From JAGXRK01 sp963714415 (GTDB lineage Bacteria > Bacteroidota > Ignavibacteria > Ignavibacteriales > Ignavibacteriaceae): a stretch of DNA of 64,000 nt. Where the stretch lies: assembly GCA_963714415.1 (NCBI GenBank), contig CAVQOL010000025.1:1-64000 (forward strand), given 5' to 3'. Each line of letters opens with the position of its first letter. The stretch's first letter is position 1. The translations under genes were made by a program, and so were the position numbers. The notes under the pieces are model-generated. The model saw only the letters and a program-made list of their open reading frames with translations, did not search any database and was not told the origin of the DNA. Below are positions 23,921 through 34,007 of the stretch, one piece after another.

Positions 23921-24616
23921 ATGCAAAAAACTAAAAGAAGTAAAGAAATATTGAAATCTGTTGATGTAACAAAAGAATTTACCATCTCAGAGGCGATAGA
24001 TACATTAAAAAAATCTACTAAAGTAAAATTTGTCGAATCTCTTGATGTTGCTATCAGATTGGGTGTTGATCCTAGACATGCAGATCAAATGATCAGAGGC
24101 ACTGTTTCTCTACCTCATGGTACAGGAAAGCAGGTAAAAGTTTTAGTAATTGCCAAAGGTGCCAAAGTTCAGGATGCTTTAGATGCGGGTGCTGATCATG
24201 CAGGATTTGAAGATTATTTGGAAAAATTAAAAGGCGGGTGGGCTGATATTGATGTTATTATTGCTACACCTGACTCAATGGGAGATTTAGGTAAATTAGG
24301 TAAAGTATTAGGACCTAAAGGGCTAATGCCCAATCCTAAAAGCGGTACTGTTACAATGGACGTTGTACAAGCAGTTAAAGAAGTTAAAGCTGGTAAAATT
24401 GAATTCAGAGTTGATAAAACAGGAATAATTCATACTTCCATTGGAAAATTAAATTTTGAAACTGATAAATTAGTTGATAATACAAAAGCCTTTCTAAACA
24501 CAATAGTAAAGCTTAGACCAGCTTCTGCAAAAGGGCAATATGTTAAGAGTTTGTATCTATCAAGTTCTATGGGACCAGGTCTCCGTATTACTAAGGATGA
24601 GATTTCTGTCGTTTGA
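23921..24616 (+). CDS. rplA: Large ribosomal subunit protein uL1
   Basis: 231 residues, full length. KFVESLDVAIRLGVDPRHAD and the signature PDSMGDLGKLGKVLGPKGLM identify it. It forms the L1 stalk that moves deacylated tRNA out. In E. coli L1 represses its own rplKA mRNA; whether it does here is not shown. Confidence 0.97.
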   Translation: MQKTKRSKEILKSVDVTKEFTISEAIDTLKKSTKVKFVESLDVAIRLGVDPRHADQMIRGTVSLPHGTGKQVKVLVIAKGAKVQDALDAGADHAGFEDYLEKLKGGWADIDVIIATPDSMGDLGKLGKVLGPKGLMPNPKSGTVTMDVVQAVKEVKAGKIEFRVDKTGIIHTSIGKLNFETDKLVDNTKAFLNTIVKLRPASAKGQYVKSLYLSSSMGPGLRITKDEISVV

Positions 24617-24659
24617 TAAATAAAAAAGAATTTACGCACTCAAAAAAAATAGCTTCTAA

Positions 24660-24687
24660 CGTGTCCCGATTAATTGGGATCGACACG
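24660..24687 (+). promoter_or_regulatory. Stem-loop in the rplJ leader (probable L10 autoregulatory region)
   Basis: The 101-nt gap before rplJ contains CGTGTC ... GACACG (24660-24665, 24682-24687) enclosing CCCGATTAATTGGG. In known bacteria the leader in this position binds L10-L12 to repress rplJL. The fold here is compatible, but the kink-turn motif was not verified. Confidence 0.45.
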
Positions 24688-24717
24688 ATTAATTAATAAC
24701 TGTGTTTCGGGAGTAAA

Positions 24718-25239
24718 ATGAATAAGAACGAAAAAGCAGAGATCATTGCCGAAATAAAGGAAGTGATCGAGAACTCGTCTGCAGTTTATTTAACTGATTA
24801 TTCGGGAGTTAATGTTGCCGATATCAGTGAAATCCGAAATCAATTCCGTAAAGAAGGTGTTCAATATAAAGTTTATAAAAATACTTTATTCAAAAGAGCA
24901 CTTAAGGAAAGCGGAAAGTTCGAAAAACTTGCAGATCATTTAGAAGGAATGACCGGATTTGCCTTTGCTTCAGAAAATCCCGTTGCTCCTGCAAAAATAA
25001 TTAAGAAGTATTTTGATACTTCACAAAAACTTGCACTAAAAGCTTGTTACATAGAAACTAACTATTACGATGGCTCCAAGCTAAGTCAATTGGCAACTTT
25101 ACCAACAAAGACTGAACTGATAGCTAGTATTTTGGGAAGTTTAAATGCGCCTGCTTCCGGTATAGTTGGTGTAATCAACGCTGTAGCAAGAGATTTGGTT
25201 AGTGTTGTTGACCAGATTTCTAAAAGAGAAGCAGCATAA
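24718..25239 (+). CDS. rplJ: Large ribosomal subunit protein uL10
   Basis: 173 residues. The N-terminal rRNA-binding domain reads AVYLTDYSGVNVADISEIRN and YKVYKNTLFKRAL. The C-terminal helix (GVINAVARDLVSVVDQISKR) is the docking site for L7/L12 dimers. It follows a structured leader and is 33 bases from rplL. Confidence 0.96.
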   Translation: MNKNEKAEIIAEIKEVIENSSAVYLTDYSGVNVADISEIRNQFRKEGVQYKVYKNTLFKRALKESGKFEKLADHLEGMTGFAFASENPVAPAKIIKKYFDTSQKLALKACYIETNYYDGSKLSQLATLPTKTELIASILGSLNAPASGIVGVINAVARDLVSVVDQISKREAA

Positions 25240-25272
25240 AATAATTGAAATTAAATTAGGAGAAATAATAAA

Positions 25273-25647
25273 ATGCCAGACAAAATTGCTGATTTAGTAG
25301 AAAAAATAAAAGGTTTAACCTTGGTTGAAGCTTCTGAGCTTAAAAAAGCCTTAGAAGATGAATTTGGTGTAACTGCCGCGGCTCCTGTTATGATGGCTGG
25401 TGCAGTTGCTGCTGATGCCGCTCCGGTTGAAGAAAAAACTGAATTCAACGTAATTCTTGTTTCTACCGGTGAAAAGAAAATTAATGTTATTAAAGTTGTT
25501 AGAGCTCATACCGGATTAGGACTTAAAGAAGCCAAAGACCTTGTTGATGGCGCACCAAAACCTGTTAAAGAGGGTGCTTCTAAAGATGAAGCCGAAAAAA
25601 TCAAGAAAGAACTTGAAGAAGCCGGCGCTACTGTAGAATTAAAGTAA
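25273..25647 (+). CDS. rplL: Large ribosomal subunit protein bL12 (L7/L12)
   Basis: 124 residues. The N-terminal dimerisation helix (LVEKIKGLTLVEASELKKAL), an Ala-rich hinge (APVMMAGAVAADAAPVEE) and the C-terminal factor-binding domain (KVVRAHTGLGLKEAKDLVDG) are all normal. Several copies bind L10 to form the stalk. A strong hairpin follows the gene. Confidence 0.97.
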   Translation: MPDKIADLVEKIKGLTLVEASELKKALEDEFGVTAAAPVMMAGAVAADAAPVEEKTEFNVILVSTGEKKINVIKVVRAHTGLGLKEAKDLVDGAPKPVKEGASKDEAEKIKKELEEAGATVELK

Positions 25648-25681
25648 TCATTTCACTAACAGAAGATTATAGTTGTCATTT

Positions 25682-25717
25682 AGTGATAAGGCGGATTAGT
25701 CCGTCTTGTCGCTTTTG
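25682..25717 (+). terminator. Attenuator-like hairpin between rplL and rpoB
   Basis: A 14-bp stem (25682-25695 with 25700-25713, including G-U pairs) closed by a TTAG loop and followed by TTTTG. The position matches the partial terminator/RNase III region between rplL and rpoB in other bacteria, which lowers rpoBC relative to rplL. Confidence 0.65.
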
Positions 25718-25785
25718 TATTTTATGATAAACGTTGTTTCAGGCAAGAAAAATAGAATTTGAACCATTTCCAGGAGGATTTTTAA

Positions 25786-28700
25786 TTGAATAATAACCGC
25801 ATTTCCTTTGGCCGTATACCTTCAATACTTGAAGCTCCGGATTTGTTGGGCATACAAACCGAAACTTTTGAAGATTTTGTTCAGCATCGAACTCCCTCAG
25901 CTAAAAGAGAGATCAAAGGTTTACAGCAGGTATTTAATACTAACTTTCCAATTTTTGATAATAAAGAGAATTATCGTCTCGACTTTCTCGAGTATAATAT
26001 TGAAAAAGCACGTTTTTCAGTTGACGAATGTCTTGAAAGAGGTCTTTCATTTGCAGCACCTTTGAAGGCAAAACTTCGTCTTTCAACTAAAGATCCGGAA
26101 ACATCAGAATTTGTCAATACTGTTGAGCAAGAAGTATATCTTGGTAATCTTCCTTTTATGACTGAGAAAGGTACATTTGTAATAAATGGTGCTGAAAGAG
26201 TAATTGTCTCTCAGTTGCATCGTTCACCCGGTGTAGCGTTTGCTCAGACTACTCATCCAAATGGAACACCAATTTATTCAGCTAGAATAATTCCTCTAAG
26301 AGGTTCCTGGGTTGAATTTGCAACCGATATAAACTATGTGATGTATGTTTACATTGATAGAAGGAAAAAATTTCCTGCAACTACATTACTCAGAGCAATC
26401 GGCTATGCCTCCGACGATCAAATTCTGGATCTTTTTGATTTAGTTGAAGAAGTTAGCGTTAAGAAAGCTAATCTTGAAAGTTACCTTGGTAGAATGATTG
26501 CCAGTGATGTATTCGATATGTCAACCGGTGAAATCTTTTTAACAAGAGATTCTGTCTTGACAGAAGAAGATCTTGAGAGAATTGATGATGCCGAAGTAGA
26601 AACTTTGAAATTTCTGAAATCGGATTCTTCATTTTATCAGGATCTAATAGTTAATACTCTTCGTAAAGACACTTCGCACACAAAAGAAGAAGCTTTATAT
26701 GCAATTTACAGACAATTAAGATCGGGTGAAGCACCAGATGTAGAAACTGCAGAAGCATTGATTGAGAAATTATTTTTTAACGATAAAAGATACGATCTAG
26801 GAGATGTTGGTCGTCACAGGATGAATGACAAGTTGCAGCTTAATATCCCTGAAACAACAACAGTTCTTACAAATGAAGATATTATTGCAATAATGACTTA
26901 TATCATTAATCTTAAGGAAGGAAATGTTTCGGTTGATGATATAGACCATTTAGGAAATAGAAGGATAAGAACTGTAGGTGAACAGCTTGGACAGCAATTT
27001 AATATTGGTATGGCGAGAATGGCAAGAACCATTAAAGAAAGAATGAATATGCGCGATACCGAAAACTTTACACCTCAAGATCTTGTAAACGCTCGTACAA
27101 TTACCAGTGTGATAAATGCATTCTTTGGTACAAATCAGTTATCACAGTTTATGGATCAAACAAATCCGCTTGCTGAGCTTACACATAAAAGAAGAATGTC
27201 GGCTTTAGGTCCTGGTGGATTAACAAGAGAAAGAGCTGGATTTGAAGTGCGAGACGTTCATTACACACATTATGGTCGTCTTTGTCCAATTGAAACTCCT
27301 GAGGGTCCAAACATTGGTCTTATTTCGTCTCTTACAATTTATGCACGTGTGAACAGGTATGGATTCCTGGAAACTCCTTATAGAAAAGTTTCTAAAAGTA
27401 AAGTTTCTAAAGAAGTTGAATATTTGACTGCCCAGCAAGAAGATACTTTTACAATTGCTCAGGCTAATGCTACTTTAGATGAACAAGGACGATTCGCTAA
27501 AGAAAGAGTTAAATCAAGACTTAAAGGTGAATTCCCAATCGTTCATCCTGAAGAAGTACAATTTATGGATGTGGCTCCTGCCCAGCTTGTAAGTGCAGCA
27601 GCTGCTCTCATTCCATTTTTGGAACACGACGATGCAAACAGAGCTTTAATGGGTTCTAATATGCAACGTCAGGCAGTTCCACTATTAAGGCCAAAGGCTC
27701 CGATTGTCGGTACAGGTATGGAAGCAAAAGTTGCACGTGATTCCAGGGCTTTACTTTCAGCTGAAGATGATGGTATGGTTGAGTATGTTGATGCAAATAA
27801 AATAATTGTCAAGTATGATATTAATGCAAATAGTTTTGAAGCACTTACAAGTTTTAACGATGTTAGAAGAGTTGAATATAAGCTTACAAAATTCCAAGGA
27901 ACAAATCAGGAAACCTCTGTTAACCAAAGACCAATTGTTTCTGAAGGACAGAGAGTAAAGAAAGATGATGTTCTTGCTGATGGTGCTGCTACAGATCAAG
28001 GGGAATTAGCTCTTGGAAGAAATGTTTTGGTTGCATTTATGCCCTGGCGAGGTTATAACTTTGAAGATGCTATAATACTAAGTGAAAGATTAGTAAGCGA
28101 AGATATTTATACTTCTCTTCATATAGAAGAATTTGAACTTCAGGTAAGAGAAACAAAGCGCGGTGAAGAAGAACTTACAAGAGAAATACCCAATGTAAGT
28201 GAAGAGGCTGTAAAGAATCTGGATGAAGATGGAATTATACGTGAAGGTGCTGAAGTTAAAGAAGGTGACATTCTTATTGGTAAGATTACTCCGAAGGGTG
28301 AGACAGATCCTACTCCAGAAGAGAAATTACTCCGTGCAATTTTTGGAGATAAAGCTGGTGATGTGAAAGATGCTTCTCTGAAAGCGCCTCCCGGGTTAAA
28401 AGGAACTGTAATTAAAACCAGACTTTTTAGTAGAAAAAGAAGAGATAATGATTCTAAAAAAGTTGAAAAACATGCATTAGATCAAGTTGAAAGTCAGCAC
28501 AAGAAAAAAGTATCCGATCATTATCAAAAATTTGTTGAAAAGATAACAAAAATTACTAGTGGACAAACTACAACAGGAATAAGAGATCTGGATGGTAGTG
28601 TAGTTTTCAGAAGTGGAACTTCAATAAAAGAAACTACCTTTTCCGGAATGGATGATATATCCAAATTAGATTACACACTTGATTGGTTCGAATCCAAAAA

Positions 28701-29544
28701 AACCAATAATCTGATTCAATCGCTCTATAGAAATTATTTTGATATTCTAGTTGATCTTGAAGAAGAATTTAAACGTGAAAGAATAAAAATTCAAAGCGGC
28801 GATGAACTTCCTCCGGGAATAGTGCAGCTTGCAAAAGTTTACGTTGCCAAGAAACGAAAGTTATCTGTCGGTGACAAGATGGCAGGTAGACATGGTAATA
28901 AAGGTGTTGTTGCTAAAATTGTTCCTATGGAAGAAATGCCGTTCCTTCCGGATGGAACTCCGGTTGATATCATATTAAATCCACTTGGTGTGCCTTCAAG
29001 AATGAATCTGGGGCAGCTTTATGAAACGGCTTTAGGGTGGGTTGGAAAAAAACTCGGAGTTAAATTTGCTACACCGATTTTTGATGGGGCACACGTTGAG
29101 GATGTTGACGAATGGCTTGAAAAAGCCGGACTTGAAAGCGGAAGCAAAACCGAACTTATCGATGGAAGGTCCGGTGAAAGGTTCCATCAGAAAGTTACTT
29201 GCGGATACATTTATATGCTTAAACTAAGCCACCTTGTTGATGATAAAATTCATGCAAGGTCAATTGGTCCATACTCACTTATTACACAGCAGCCGCTTGG
29301 TGGTAAGGCTCAATTCGGTGGACAGAGATTTGGAGAAATGGAAGTTTGGGCGCTTGAAGGATACGGAGCATCTCATATTCTTCAGGAAATTTTAACAGTA
29401 AAAAGTGATGATGTTTCAGGTAGAGCAAAAGTATACGAAGCTATTGTAAAAGGTGAGAATTTACCGGAACCAAACGTTCCCGAATCGTTCAATGTTTTAA
29501 TTAAGGAACTCCAGGGACTCGGACTGGATATCAAAATAAATTAA
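25786..29544 (+). CDS. rpoB: DNA-directed RNA polymerase subunit beta
   Basis: 1252 residues. The start is a TTG with AGGAGG 8 nt upstream. The rifampicin pocket (QLSQFMDQTNPLAELTHKRR then MSALGPGG) has the sensitive-type residues Asp457, His467 and Ser472. GDKMAGRHGNKGVVAKI and QPLGGKAQFGGQRFGEME are the conserved active-site and C-terminal motifs. It forms the catalytic core with beta'. rpoC follows after 40 bases. Confidence 0.97.
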   Translation: MNNNRISFGRIPSILEAPDLLGIQTETFEDFVQHRTPSAKREIKGLQQVFNTNFPIFDNKENYRLDFLEYNIEKARFSVDECLERGLSFAAPLKAKLRLSTKDPETSEFVNTVEQEVYLGNLPFMTEKGTFVINGAERVIVSQLHRSPGVAFAQTTHPNGTPIYSARIIPLRGSWVEFATDINYVMYVYIDRRKKFPATTLLRAIGYASDDQILDLFDLVEEVSVKKANLESYLGRMIASDVFDMSTGEIFLTRDSVLTEEDLERIDDAEVETLKFLKSDSSFYQDLIVNTLRKDTSHTKEEALYAIYRQLRSGEAPDVETAEALIEKLFFNDKRYDLGDVGRHRMNDKLQLNIPETTTVLTNEDIIAIMTYIINLKEGNVSVDDIDHLGNRRIRTVGEQLGQQFNIGMARMARTIKERMNMRDTENFTPQDLVNARTITSVINAFFGTNQLSQFMDQTNPLAELTHKRRMSALGPGGLTRERAGFEVRDVHYTHYGRLCPIETPEGPNIGLISSLTIYARVNRYGFLETPYRKVSKSKVSKEVEYLTAQQEDTFTIAQANATLDEQGRFAKERVKSRLKGEFPIVHPEEVQFMDVAPAQLVSAAAALIPFLEHDDANRALMGSNMQRQAVPLLRPKAPIVGTGMEAKVARDSRALLSAEDDGMVEYVDANKIIVKYDINANSFEALTSFNDVRRVEYKLTKFQGTNQETSVNQRPIVSEGQRVKKDDVLADGAATDQGELALGRNVLVAFMPWRGYNFEDAIILSERLVSEDIYTSLHIEEFELQVRETKRGEEELTREIPNVSEEAVKNLDEDGIIREGAEVKEGDILIGKITPKGETDPTPEEKLLRAIFGDKAGDVKDASLKAPPGLKGTVIKTRLFSRKRRDNDSKKVEKHALDQVESQHKKKVSDHYQKFVEKITKITSGQTTTGIRDLDGSVVFRSGTSIKETTFSGMDDISKLDYTLDWFESKKTNNLIQSLYRNYFDILVDLEEEFKRERIKIQSGDELPPGIVQLAKVYVAKKRKLSVGDKMAGRHGNKGVVAKIVPMEEMPFLPDGTPVDIILNPLGVPSRMNLGQLYETALGWVGKKLGVKFATPIFDGAHVEDVDEWLEKAGLESGSKTELIDGRSGERFHQKVTCGYIYMLKLSHLVDDKIHARSIGPYSLITQQPLGGKAQFGGQRFGEMEVWALEGYGASHILQEILTVKSDDVSGRAKVYEAIVKGENLPEPNVPESFNVLIKELQGLGLDIKIN

Positions 29545-29584
29545 CATTGAACAAATTTTTCACATAGTAATGAGGAGATAAAAT

Positions 29585-32500
29585 ATGCCTTTTAGAGTTC
29601 AGGAAAATGCAATGCGAGAGATTCGCAGCTTGACAATTGGTTTGGCTAGTCCAGATGATATTCTTTCAAGATCTTATGGTGAAGTAACCAAACCGGAAAC
29701 AATTAATTACCGTTCTTTCAGACCAGAAAAAGACGGATTGTTCTGTGAAAAAACATTTGGTCCTACTCGCGATTGGGAATGTTTTTGCGGTAAATATAAA
29801 AGAATACGTTACAAAGGAATTATCTGTGACCGTTGCGGTGTTGAAGTAACTCAAAAAAGTGTTCGCCGTGAAAGAATGGGACATATAGGACTAGCAGTGC
29901 CTGTTGTTCACATCTGGTTTTTCAGAGCACAGCCTTCAAAAATTGGTAATATAATCGGTCTAAGCTTAAAAGAATTAGAAAAAGTTATTTATTATGAATC
30001 TTATGTTGTTCTCAATCCCGGATTAACTGGTTTAAGCAGATTAGATCTTATCTCAGAAGACCAGTATTTCGAAGTTCTAAATTCTCTTCCTGATGGAAAT
30101 GAAAAATTAGAAAATGATGATCCCAAGAAATTTCTTGCAAGAATTGGTGGGGATGCTGTAAAAAACATTCTTAAAGATACCGATATTGAGAAGTTATCTA
30201 AGGAATTAAGAGATCAACTTGAAATTGAAAACTCACAACAAAAGAAACAGGATCTTCTTAAGAGATTAAGAGTAATTGAATCATTTAAAGAAGAAGAGGG
30301 AAAGGTTCCTAATCGCCCGGAATGGATGGTACTTAATTATATACCGGTAATTCCACCTGAATTAAGACCTCTTGTTCCTCTTGAAGGCGGAAGATTTGCC
30401 ACAAGTGATTTAAATGATTTGTACAGAAGAGTTATAATAAGAAATAACAGATTAAAAAGATTAATTGATATTAAAGCACCGGAAGTTATTCTTCGAAATG
30501 AAAAAAGAATGCTTCAGGAAGCAGTGGATGCACTGTTCGATAACTCCAGACGAGGAAGTGCTGTTAGAAGTGATAATAACAGACCGCTTAAATCTTTAAG
30601 CGATATGCTCAAAGGAAAACAAGGAAGATTCCGTCAGAACCTTTTAGGAAAAAGAGTTGACTATTCCGGTCGTTCTGTTATTGTTGTTGGTCCCGAATTA
30701 AAATTACATCAGTGCGGTCTTCCAAAAGATATGGCCATTGAATTATTCAAACCATTCGTTATTAGAAAACTGATTGAAAGAGGACATAACAAAACTGTTA
30801 AAAGTGCAAGAAAAGTTGTTGATCGTAAAGATCCAATAATCTGGGATATATTAGAGAAAATAATTGAAGCTCATCCGGTACTGTTAAACCGGGCTCCTAC
30901 TCTTCACAGATTAGGAATACAAGCTTTTCAACCTGTGCTTATAGATGGACGGGCAATTCAGCTTCATCCTATGGTTTGTACTGCATTCAACGCTGACTTT
31001 GACGGCGATCAAATGGCTGTTCACGTTCCACTTTCTTATGAAGCTCAGTTAGAAGCAAGCTTGCTCATGTTAAGCAGTCACAATATTCTTTCTCCACAAA
31101 ATGGCAGTCCAATAGTTGTTCCAACTCAGGATATCGTTTTGGGATGTTACTACTTAACAAAAGTGAAAGATGGCGATAAAGGAGAGGGAATGAATTTCTC
31201 CTCATCAGAAGAAGTTATTATTGCTTATAATAATAAAGTGATTGGACTTCATGCAAGAATTAAAGTTAGAATAGATGGAAATCTTACCGAAACAACTGTT
31301 GGTAGAGTTATTTTTAATTCTATAGTTCCAAAGGAAATGGGATTCTTTAATCAGTTGCTCATTAAAAAAACCTTCGGTGGATTCATTGGACAAATGTTCA
31401 TAAAAATGGGAAATAAAGTTACTGCTAAATTTCTTGATGATCTTAAAGATATTGGTTTTAGGTATGCTACTGCTGGTGGCTTATCAATCAGTTATACGGA
31501 TATGATCATCCCTGAAGAAAAAGTAAGTCTGATTACTAAAGCAAATAAAAAAGTTGAAGGAATTCTTAATGAACATGAGGTTGGCGTTATAACAGATGCT
31601 GAACGCTATAATAAAATTATAGACGTTTGGACTCATACAACTAATGATGTTGCCCGTGCATTGATGGAAAAAATAAGAGTGCATAATCAAGGCTTCAATT
31701 CATTACATATGATGGTTGATTCTGGTGCAAGAGGTTCGCAAGAGCAAGTAAGACAGCTAGCAGGTATGAGAGGGTTGATGATGAAACCTCAGAAATCTCT
31801 TACAGGTCAGGCTGGTGAAATTATTGAAAATCCTATCGTTGCAAATTTCAAAGAAGGATTATCAGTTCTTGAATACTTTATATCTACACACGGTGCCCGT
31901 AAAGGACTTGCAGATACAGCGCTTAAAACAGCTGACGCGGGATACTTAACCAGAAGATTAGTTGATGTTGCTCAGGATGTTATTATTAGTGAAATTGATT
32001 GTGGAACAATACTCGGTATTGAAATTAAAGCTCTCAAAGATGTTGAACAGGAAAGAGAACCACTTCAGGAAAGAATAACCGGACGAGTAGCTCAAACCGA
32101 TATTTATCATCCCCGTACAGATGATTTGATTATTGAAGCTGGTGAAACGATTACTGAAGAGATAGCCGAAAAGATTGAAGATGCTAACATAGATTCCGTT
32201 TATATTAGAACTGTATTAACTTGTGAATCTAAGCGAGGAGTTTGTGCTAAATGTTATGGTCGGAACCTTACTACAGGTAAAATTGTAGAGATAGGAGAGG
32301 CTGTTGGAATAATTGCAGCACAATCCATTGGTGAGCCGGGTACTCAGCTTACTCTTAGAACTTTTCACCTTGGTGGTACTTCATCCAGAATTGCAAGTCA
32401 ATCGCAGGTTGAAACTAATGTAGAGGGAACAGTTAGGTTTGAAAAGATTCCTTATGTTGAAAAAAGTGAAAAAGATCCTTTTGGCGGATCCGATATTACT

Positions 32501-33841
32501 ATTAAAGTTGTTATTGGTAGAAGAGGTGCAATTGGAATATATGATGAAGATAACAGACAAATAAAAAAATATGATGTCCCTTATGGAGCAGAACTTGTTG
32601 TTTCCGATGGTGAATTTGTTAAAAAGAAAACTCCCCTTTATAATCACGATCCCTACAATGCAGTTATATTAACTGACGTAGCAGGAACAGTAAGATTTGT
32701 TGATTTAATTGATAATGTTACTTTACAACAAGTAACTGATGAACAAACTGGTCATGTTCAAAAAGTTATTATGGAATCAAAAGATAAAAATCTTACACCA
32801 AGCATAGTTGTTGAAACGGAAGATCGTGATTCAAAACCTTTTAACCTTCCTATCAAAGCTTATCTCAATGTTGATGCAGGTGAAAAAATACCTGCCGGCA
32901 CAGTGTTAGCTAAAATTTCTAAACAAACTTCAAAAAGCAGGGACATTACGGGTGGTCTTCCAAGAGTAACTGAATTATTCGAATCACGGAGTCCACATGA
33001 AACGGCTATTGTTTCAGAGATAGAGGGTTTTGTGAAATTTGGTGCTAGAAAAAAAGGTTCGAGAGAAATAATGATAACGGCACCAGATAAATCTGTTGAA
33101 AAGAAGTATAATGTTCCATTACAACGACATATTCTTGTTCAGGAAAACGATGAGATTCCGGCAGGTGAAAAAATAACAGATGGACCAATTAATCCTCACG
33201 ATATCTTAGCCATTAAAGGAACGAGTGCTGTTCAGGAATATCTTGTTAATGAAATACAGGACGTTTATCGTTTGCAAGGTGTTAAAATAAATGACAAGCA
33301 CATAGAAGTAATCGTTCGTCAGATGCTTCAGAAGATTAAAATAGTCTCTCCCGGAGATACCAGATTCCTTGAGGAAGATGTTGTAGATAAAATTGAATTT
33401 CTTGAGGAAAATCATAAAATAGAAAACATGGTTGTTATTGAGGAAAAAGGTGACTCGAAATTGAAAGAAGGTCAGCCTATCACCAAATCAAAGGCTCGAG
33501 AAATAAATGCTGATCTTAAAAAGAAGGATAAAAAGGAAGCAGTTGTAAGAGATGCCGACCCTGCAACATTTGAGAATATTCTTTTAGGTATTACTCAAGC
33601 AGCACTGTCAACAGAAAGCTTTATCTCTGCAGCTTCATTCCAGGAAACTACAAAGGTTCTTGCTAATGCAGCAATTCGGGCAAAAGTAGATAATCTTTTA
33701 GGATTAAAAGAGAATGTGGTAATGGGTCATCTGATACCGGCTGGTACAGGATTGAAGAAGTACAGAAAAATAATGTTAAAGACTGAACCGGTTGTGCAAA
33801 GTGAAGAAAAGGAAGAAGAAGTAGTAAAAGCAAATCAATAA
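29585..33841 (+). CDS. rpoC: DNA-directed RNA polymerase subunit beta'
   Basis: 1418 residues. Zinc site 1 is Cys66, Cys68, Cys81 and Cys84 (ECFCGKYKR ... CDRCGVEV). The catalytic NADFDGDQMAVH places the Mg-binding Asp471, Asp473 and Asp475. Zinc site 2 is C-ESKRGVCAKC. The trigger-loop/bridge region (GQAGEIIENPIVANFKEGL) is intact. There is no large lineage-specific insertion that I can see. AGGAG precedes the ATG. Confidence 0.97.
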   Translation: MPFRVQENAMREIRSLTIGLASPDDILSRSYGEVTKPETINYRSFRPEKDGLFCEKTFGPTRDWECFCGKYKRIRYKGIICDRCGVEVTQKSVRRERMGHIGLAVPVVHIWFFRAQPSKIGNIIGLSLKELEKVIYYESYVVLNPGLTGLSRLDLISEDQYFEVLNSLPDGNEKLENDDPKKFLARIGGDAVKNILKDTDIEKLSKELRDQLEIENSQQKKQDLLKRLRVIESFKEEEGKVPNRPEWMVLNYIPVIPPELRPLVPLEGGRFATSDLNDLYRRVIIRNNRLKRLIDIKAPEVILRNEKRMLQEAVDALFDNSRRGSAVRSDNNRPLKSLSDMLKGKQGRFRQNLLGKRVDYSGRSVIVVGPELKLHQCGLPKDMAIELFKPFVIRKLIERGHNKTVKSARKVVDRKDPIIWDILEKIIEAHPVLLNRAPTLHRLGIQAFQPVLIDGRAIQLHPMVCTAFNADFDGDQMAVHVPLSYEAQLEASLLMLSSHNILSPQNGSPIVVPTQDIVLGCYYLTKVKDGDKGEGMNFSSSEEVIIAYNNKVIGLHARIKVRIDGNLTETTVGRVIFNSIVPKEMGFFNQLLIKKTFGGFIGQMFIKMGNKVTAKFLDDLKDIGFRYATAGGLSISYTDMIIPEEKVSLITKANKKVEGILNEHEVGVITDAERYNKIIDVWTHTTNDVARALMEKIRVHNQGFNSLHMMVDSGARGSQEQVRQLAGMRGLMMKPQKSLTGQAGEIIENPIVANFKEGLSVLEYFISTHGARKGLADTALKTADAGYLTRRLVDVAQDVIISEIDCGTILGIEIKALKDVEQEREPLQERITGRVAQTDIYHPRTDDLIIEAGETITEEIAEKIEDANIDSVYIRTVLTCESKRGVCAKCYGRNLTTGKIVEIGEAVGIIAAQSIGEPGTQLTLRTFHLGGTSSRIASQSQVETNVEGTVRFEKIPYVEKSEKDPFGGSDITIKVVIGRRGAIGIYDEDNRQIKKYDVPYGAELVVSDGEFVKKKTPLYNHDPYNAVILTDVAGTVRFVDLIDNVTLQQVTDEQTGHVQKVIMESKDKNLTPSIVVETEDRDSKPFNLPIKAYLNVDAGEKIPAGTVLAKISKQTSKSRDITGGLPRVTELFESRSPHETAIVSEIEGFVKFGARKKGSREIMITAPDKSVEKKYNVPLQRHILVQENDEIPAGEKITDGPINPHDILAIKGTSAVQEYLVNEIQDVYRLQGVKINDKHIEVIVRQMLQKIKIVSPGDTRFLEEDVVDKIEFLEENHKIENMVVIEEKGDSKLKEGQPITKSKAREINADLKKKDKKEAVVRDADPATFENILLGITQAALSTESFISAASFQETTKVLANAAIRAKVDNLLGLKENVVMGHLIPAGTGLKKYRKIMLKTEPVVQSEEKEEEVVKANQ

Positions 33842-33935
33842 TTGGCTAATATATAGTTCATTTATGTCTTATTTGCTGGTTTGGACTTTTAATTTGATTT
33901 ATTATTTATAAATCGCAAATATTATGCTTTATTTC

Positions 33936-33966
33936 TTGACAAAATTTGGGTCAGAAGGTATATTTG
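33936..33966 (+). promoter_or_regulatory. Predicted strong promoter of the str (rpsL) operon
   Basis: TTGACA (33936-33941), exactly 17 bp, then TATATTTG (33959-33966). It combines the perfect sigma-70 -35 with the TAnnTTTG box of Bacteroidota. The rpsL start is 41 bp downstream, in the 166-bp gap after rpoC. Confidence 0.75.
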
Positions 33967-34007
33967 AAGTCTGAATTTTTTTGAAAACGTTTTTATAGGA
34001 GATTTGT

